Positions 7,568 to 9,564 of a stretch of 9,564 nt of DNA are shown piece after piece. Numbering within the stretch: position 1 is the stretch's first letter; every line of letters begins with the position of its first letter. Origin of the DNA: an uncultured Prevotellaceae bacterium (lineage in GTDB: Bacteria; Bacteroidota; Bacteroidia; Bacteroidales; Bacteroidaceae); contig CABSGW010000092.1 of the NCBI GenBank assembly GCA_902477365.1, positions 1-9,564 of the forward strand, read 5' to 3'. The notes below the pieces were generated by a model. The model was not told the origin of the DNA and searched no databases. It saw only the letters and a list, made by a program, of their open reading frames with translations. The translations under genes and the position numbers were made by a program.

Positions 7568-7741
7568 AAATGTAGCCTTTTACAGGTTTACGAGTGCAAG
7601 TTACAACTTTTCGGCCGGATAGATGTTACATTCATGTTAAACTTCCATATGAGGGTGGCTTTTCATCGCGTGTGTATATAATATAAATAGGTGAGGTGTT
7701 GTTTCTGTTTATATTTTATGCGTAGTCTCTCCTCCTTTCTG

Positions 7742-7804
7742 GCCGTTACCGTTTTGTAACAACCGTGTAACGGCTGCTTCACGCAACCGAAACGATGGCG
7801 TAAC
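7742..7804. repeat. Inverted repeat and helically phased GTAAC words upstream of the transporter-phnX promoter
   Basis: The arms GCCGTTAC (7742-7749) and GTAACGGC (7767-7774) form a perfect 8-bp inverted repeat with a 17-nt spacer. The pentamer GTAAC or its complement occurs at 7745 (as GTTAC), 7756, 7767 and 7800, at spacings of 11, 11 and 33 bp, so all copies lie on the same face of the helix. The group sits just upstream of the TACCTTTG box at 7815, where an activator or repressor would bind. The sites are real, but their regulatory role is inferred. The rest of the 284-nt divergent region holds an AT-rich patch (about 7672-7720) and nothing else that I recognise. Confidence 0.4.
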
Positions 7805-7814
7805 GACAGCGCGC

Positions 7815-7822
7815 TACCTTTG
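7815..7822 (+). promoter_or_regulatory. Putative -7 promoter box for the transporter-phnX unit
   Basis: TACCTTTG is an exact TAnnTTTG match, followed by CA as is common in Bacteroidales promoters. It lies 29 nt before the ATG at 7852, so transcription would begin near 7829 with a leader of about 23 nt. No TTTG lies about 20 nt upstream (7791-7794 reads AACG). A weak -33 box would fit a promoter that depends on an activator bound at the upstream GTAAC sites. AAAGG at 7845-7849 is too close to the start codon to be a good ribosome binding site. Confidence 0.55.
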
Positions 7823-7851
7823 CACCGTCATTAAACAGTGAGTTAAAGGTT

Positions 7852-9162
7852 ATGGATAGTACGCTTTTCAATAGACAGCGGTTGGCAAAATTGCTTTTTA
7901 TCGTTTGGGCCGGTGGTGCAGCCCTTCTTTCTTACACATTGGTTTATGCGCTGCGCAAACCGTTTACGGCCGTTACTTTTGATGGGCTGGAGTTTATGGG
8001 GATGGACTATAAGACATCGGCCACGGTAATTCAGATTGCCGGCTATCTGATAGCAAAGCTGCTGGGCATCAAACTGATCTCGGAACTGGAACGTAAGCGC
8101 CGTTTACCTTTTATCGTAGGGTCGGTTGTATTGGCCGAAGCGTCACTGCTGCTGTTTGCCTTTTGTCCTGCGCCTTACAACGTGTTGGTGTTGTTTCTCA
8201 ACGGACTTTCACTGGGATGTATGTGGGGCGTTATCTTCAGTTTTCTGGAGGGACGCCGTATCAGTGGTATCCTGGCCAGTATTATGGGGGTGAGCATCGC
8301 TTTTAGTTCCGGACTGGCTAAGTCGGTGGCACTTTTTGTCATGAACGATCTGGGTGTCGATCCTTTCCTGATGCCGGCCGTAATAGGCGGTGTGGCCTTG
8401 GTGTTGTTGCTGTTGCTGGCTTTTGCGCTTGACCGCCTGCCCGAACCCGATGAGGACGACGTACGCCACTGTACACAGCGCGTGCCGATGGACGGACGTC
8501 GGCGCAAGGAGATCTTTTTACGGTTTGCCCCATTGCTGGTACTACTGTTTGTAGGTAATTTGTTCATCACGATTATACGCGATATCAAAGAAGATTTTCT
8601 GGTTAATCTGGTCGATACCACCCGCTTTTCGTCGTGGGCCATCAGTGGTGTTGAGGGTGTGGTAACACTGCTCATCCTGGGGCTGTTACTGACCGTTTCG
8701 TTGGTGCGTAACCATCGTCGTGTACTCAACACGGTGTTGCTGTTGGCCATTGCCGGGTTGTTTGGGTTGGTGCTTGTAGCTTCTATGTACGACACCCTGC
8801 ATTTGTCACCGCTCAACTGGCTGTTCTGTCAGAGTTTGGGACTTTATATAGCTTATCTGAGCTTCCAGACCATCTTCTTCGACCGCTTTGTGGCCTGTTA
8901 CGGCATCAATGGCAATGTAGGTTTTTTCATTGCAACGATCGACTTTATCGGCTATCTGGGTACGGTGGGTGTGCTGGTGTTCAAGGAACTGGCTACAGGC
9001 AGTATGCAGTGGATGGAGTTTTACAATACGTTGGTTATCGTGTTGGGATCGGCCAGCTGCCTGTTGTTGGCGCTGAGCGGCTTGGGTATAGCCTATTACA
9101 GTCGCCGTCGACGTCGTTCCAGTGGTATGGTCCCGACTGTTTCAGTCAGTATGCATTCGTAA
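7852..9162 (+). CDS. DUF5690-like, 12-helix OPA/MFS-type transporter; candidate phosphonate importer
   Basis: This is a 436-residue polytopic inner-membrane protein with about twelve helices (near 12-33, 56-78, 86-104, 108-130, 138-165, 172-193, 226-245, 262-285, 293-312, 320-340, 353-377 and 391-416). A charged central loop (194-224) and an arginine-rich cytoplasmic tail (418-422) give the 6+6 MFS layout. I believe it is the Bacteroidetes family listed as DUF5690, but I could not check. YALRKPFTAV (32-41) at the end of helix 1 resembles the YxxRKxF motif of GlpT/UhpT-type organophosphate transporters. Helix 7 has FITIIRDIKEDFL (238-250) with R243, near where GlpT has its second phosphate-binding arginine. 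The helix 2 region (DYKTSATVIQIAGYLIAKLLG) also reads like that family. It precedes phnX by 19 nt, so uptake of 2-aminoethylphosphonate or a related phosphonate is a plausible role. A sensor or enzyme role is not excluded. Confidence 0.8.
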   Translation: MDSTLFNRQRLAKLLFIVWAGGAALLSYTLVYALRKPFTAVTFDGLEFMGMDYKTSATVIQIAGYLIAKLLGIKLISELERKRRLPFIVGSVVLAEASLLLFAFCPAPYNVLVLFLNGLSLGCMWGVIFSFLEGRRISGILASIMGVSIAFSSGLAKSVALFVMNDLGVDPFLMPAVIGGVALVLLLLLAFALDRLPEPDEDDVRHCTQRVPMDGRRRKEIFLRFAPLLVLLFVGNLFITIIRDIKEDFLVNLVDTTRFSSWAISGVEGVVTLLILGLLLTVSLVRNHRRVLNTVLLLAIAGLFGLVLVASMYDTLHLSPLNWLFCQSLGLYIAYLSFQTIFFDRFVACYGINGNVGFFIATIDFIGYLGTVGVLVFKELATGSMQWMEFYNTLVIVLGSASCLLLALSGLGIAYYSRRRRRSSGMVPTVSVSMHS

Positions 9163-9181
9163 ATAATAAGCTTTTAAAATA

Positions 9182-9564
9182 ATGAAAACAATCAATTGTG
9201 TAATTATGGACTGGGCCGGAACGGCCGTCGATTACGGCTGTTTTGCGCCGCTCAATGCTTTTCTGAAGGTTTTTGCCGAGGAACGCGATATCGCGATCAC
9301 GTTGCGTCAGGCCCGCGAGCCGATGGGTATGTTGAAAATAGACCACATACGGCCATTCTTTCCATGCCCGTTGTAGAGGAGGCGTTTGTTGACCGCCATG
9401 GACGTCGGTGGGACGAACGCGATGTGAACGAGTTGTATGCGTCGTTTGAGCGGCATTTGTTTGCCACCCTGTCCGATTTTACCACCCCCATTCCGGATGT
9501 GGTTGAGACGCTGGACCAGTTGCGTGCCACGGGCATCCGCATCGGTTCTACCACCGGATATACG
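9182..9564 (+). pseudogene. phnX: Phosphonoacetaldehyde hydrolase (PhnX), frameshifted, cut by window edge
   Basis: PhnX (phosphonatase, HAD superfamily) cleaves the C-P bond of phosphonoacetaldehyde to acetaldehyde and phosphate, the second step of 2-aminoethylphosphonate breakdown after PhnW. The N-terminus is clear: MDWAGTAVDYGCFAPL (9-24) holds nucleophile D10, and EPMGMLKIDHIR (46-57) holds the Schiff-base lysine K52. In this frame the protein then ends abnormally after 64 residues (TAG at 9374-9376). From 9352 the codons that begin at positions 9352, 9355 and so on restore PhnX: AILSMPVVEEAF, WDERDVNELYASFE, TTPIPDVVETLDQL, and GSTTGYT at the right edge. Adding one G near 9350-9353 (CGGCC to CGGGCC) joins both parts into about 128 continuous codons, nearly half of a normal protein of about 270 residues. 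It is either a genuine frameshift mutation or an assembly/sequencing error. No canonical -1 slippery heptamer is present. It is co-directional with and 19 nt from the transporter gene. Confidence 0.88.

Noticed and set aside
7595..7603. Possible mgsA promoter box (TAACTTGCA on the minus strand)
   Set aside because: It is one base short of TAnnTTTG and has no TTTG about 20 nt upstream. The position, about 30 nt before the start, is right, but the match is too poor to list as a feature.
7681..7714. AT-rich 7-bp inverted repeat (ATATAAA / TTTATAT) in the divergent region
   Set aside because: It is short, made only of A and T with a 20-nt spacer, and easily expected by chance in an AT-rich patch.
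8175..8816. Minus-strand open frame of 213 codons inside the transporter gene
   Set aside because: It is the complement of leucine- and valine-rich helices, rich in Ser, Asn and Arg, with no family resemblance and no start signals.
9332..9352. Programmed -1 frameshifting in phnX
   Set aside because: No X XXY YYZ slippery heptamer lies in the reading frame before the break, and PhnX is not known to use recoding. A simple base deletion or a sequence error is more likely.

Overview
The window looks like chromosomal DNA from a member of the order Bacteroidales. Four things point there. The topoisomerase IV B subunit has the Bacteroidetes form. Two exact matches to TAnnTTTG on the minus strand, and one on the plus strand, sit at promoter distance from start codons, which is the Bacteroidetes -7 element. 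Start codons lack strong Shine-Dalgarno sequences. The gene content is typical of gut Bacteroidales. I cannot fix the genus.

Layout. Positions 1-7567 hold seven genes, all on the minus strand. In transcription order they are methylglyoxal synthase (mgsA), a PMCA-type calcium ATPase, a HAD-IA phosphatase, bifunctional riboflavin kinase/FAD synthetase (ribF), a CPBP-family membrane protease, a tandem GNAT-like protein, and the start of topoisomerase IV subunit B (parE), which runs off the left edge. ATPase-HAD-ribF-CPBP form a tight cluster: a 5-nt gap, then two 4-nt ATGA overlaps. A promoter with both boxes lies before the ATPase, and a second -7 box lies before the GNAT-like gene, which is 21 nt from parE. 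A perfect 11-bp inverted repeat sits between mgsA and the ATPase. It is probably the mgsA terminator, and it contains the -33 box of the ATPase promoter.

From 7852 the plus strand carries a divergent unit: a 12-helix transporter-like protein (which I believe is the DUF5690 family), followed 19 nt later by phosphonoacetaldehyde hydrolase (phnX). The phnX frame is broken by an apparent one-base deletion at about 9350-9353, and the rest of the gene continues in another frame to the right edge. The divergent intergenic region (284 nt) contains an inverted repeat and four GTAAC/GTTAC words spaced in multiples of 11 bp, upstream of a TAnnTTTG box.

Function. The minus-strand genes are mostly housekeeping (flavin cofactors, DNA topology, Ca2+ export, the methylglyoxal bypass). 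The plus-strand unit appears to be an organophosphonate module. The transporter-like protein keeps an OPA-family-like arginine in helix 1 and another in helix 7, so uptake of 2-aminoethylphosphonate or a related compound is a testable guess. No stretch over 300 nt lacks a gene. I see no RNA genes, mobile elements or CRISPR arrays.
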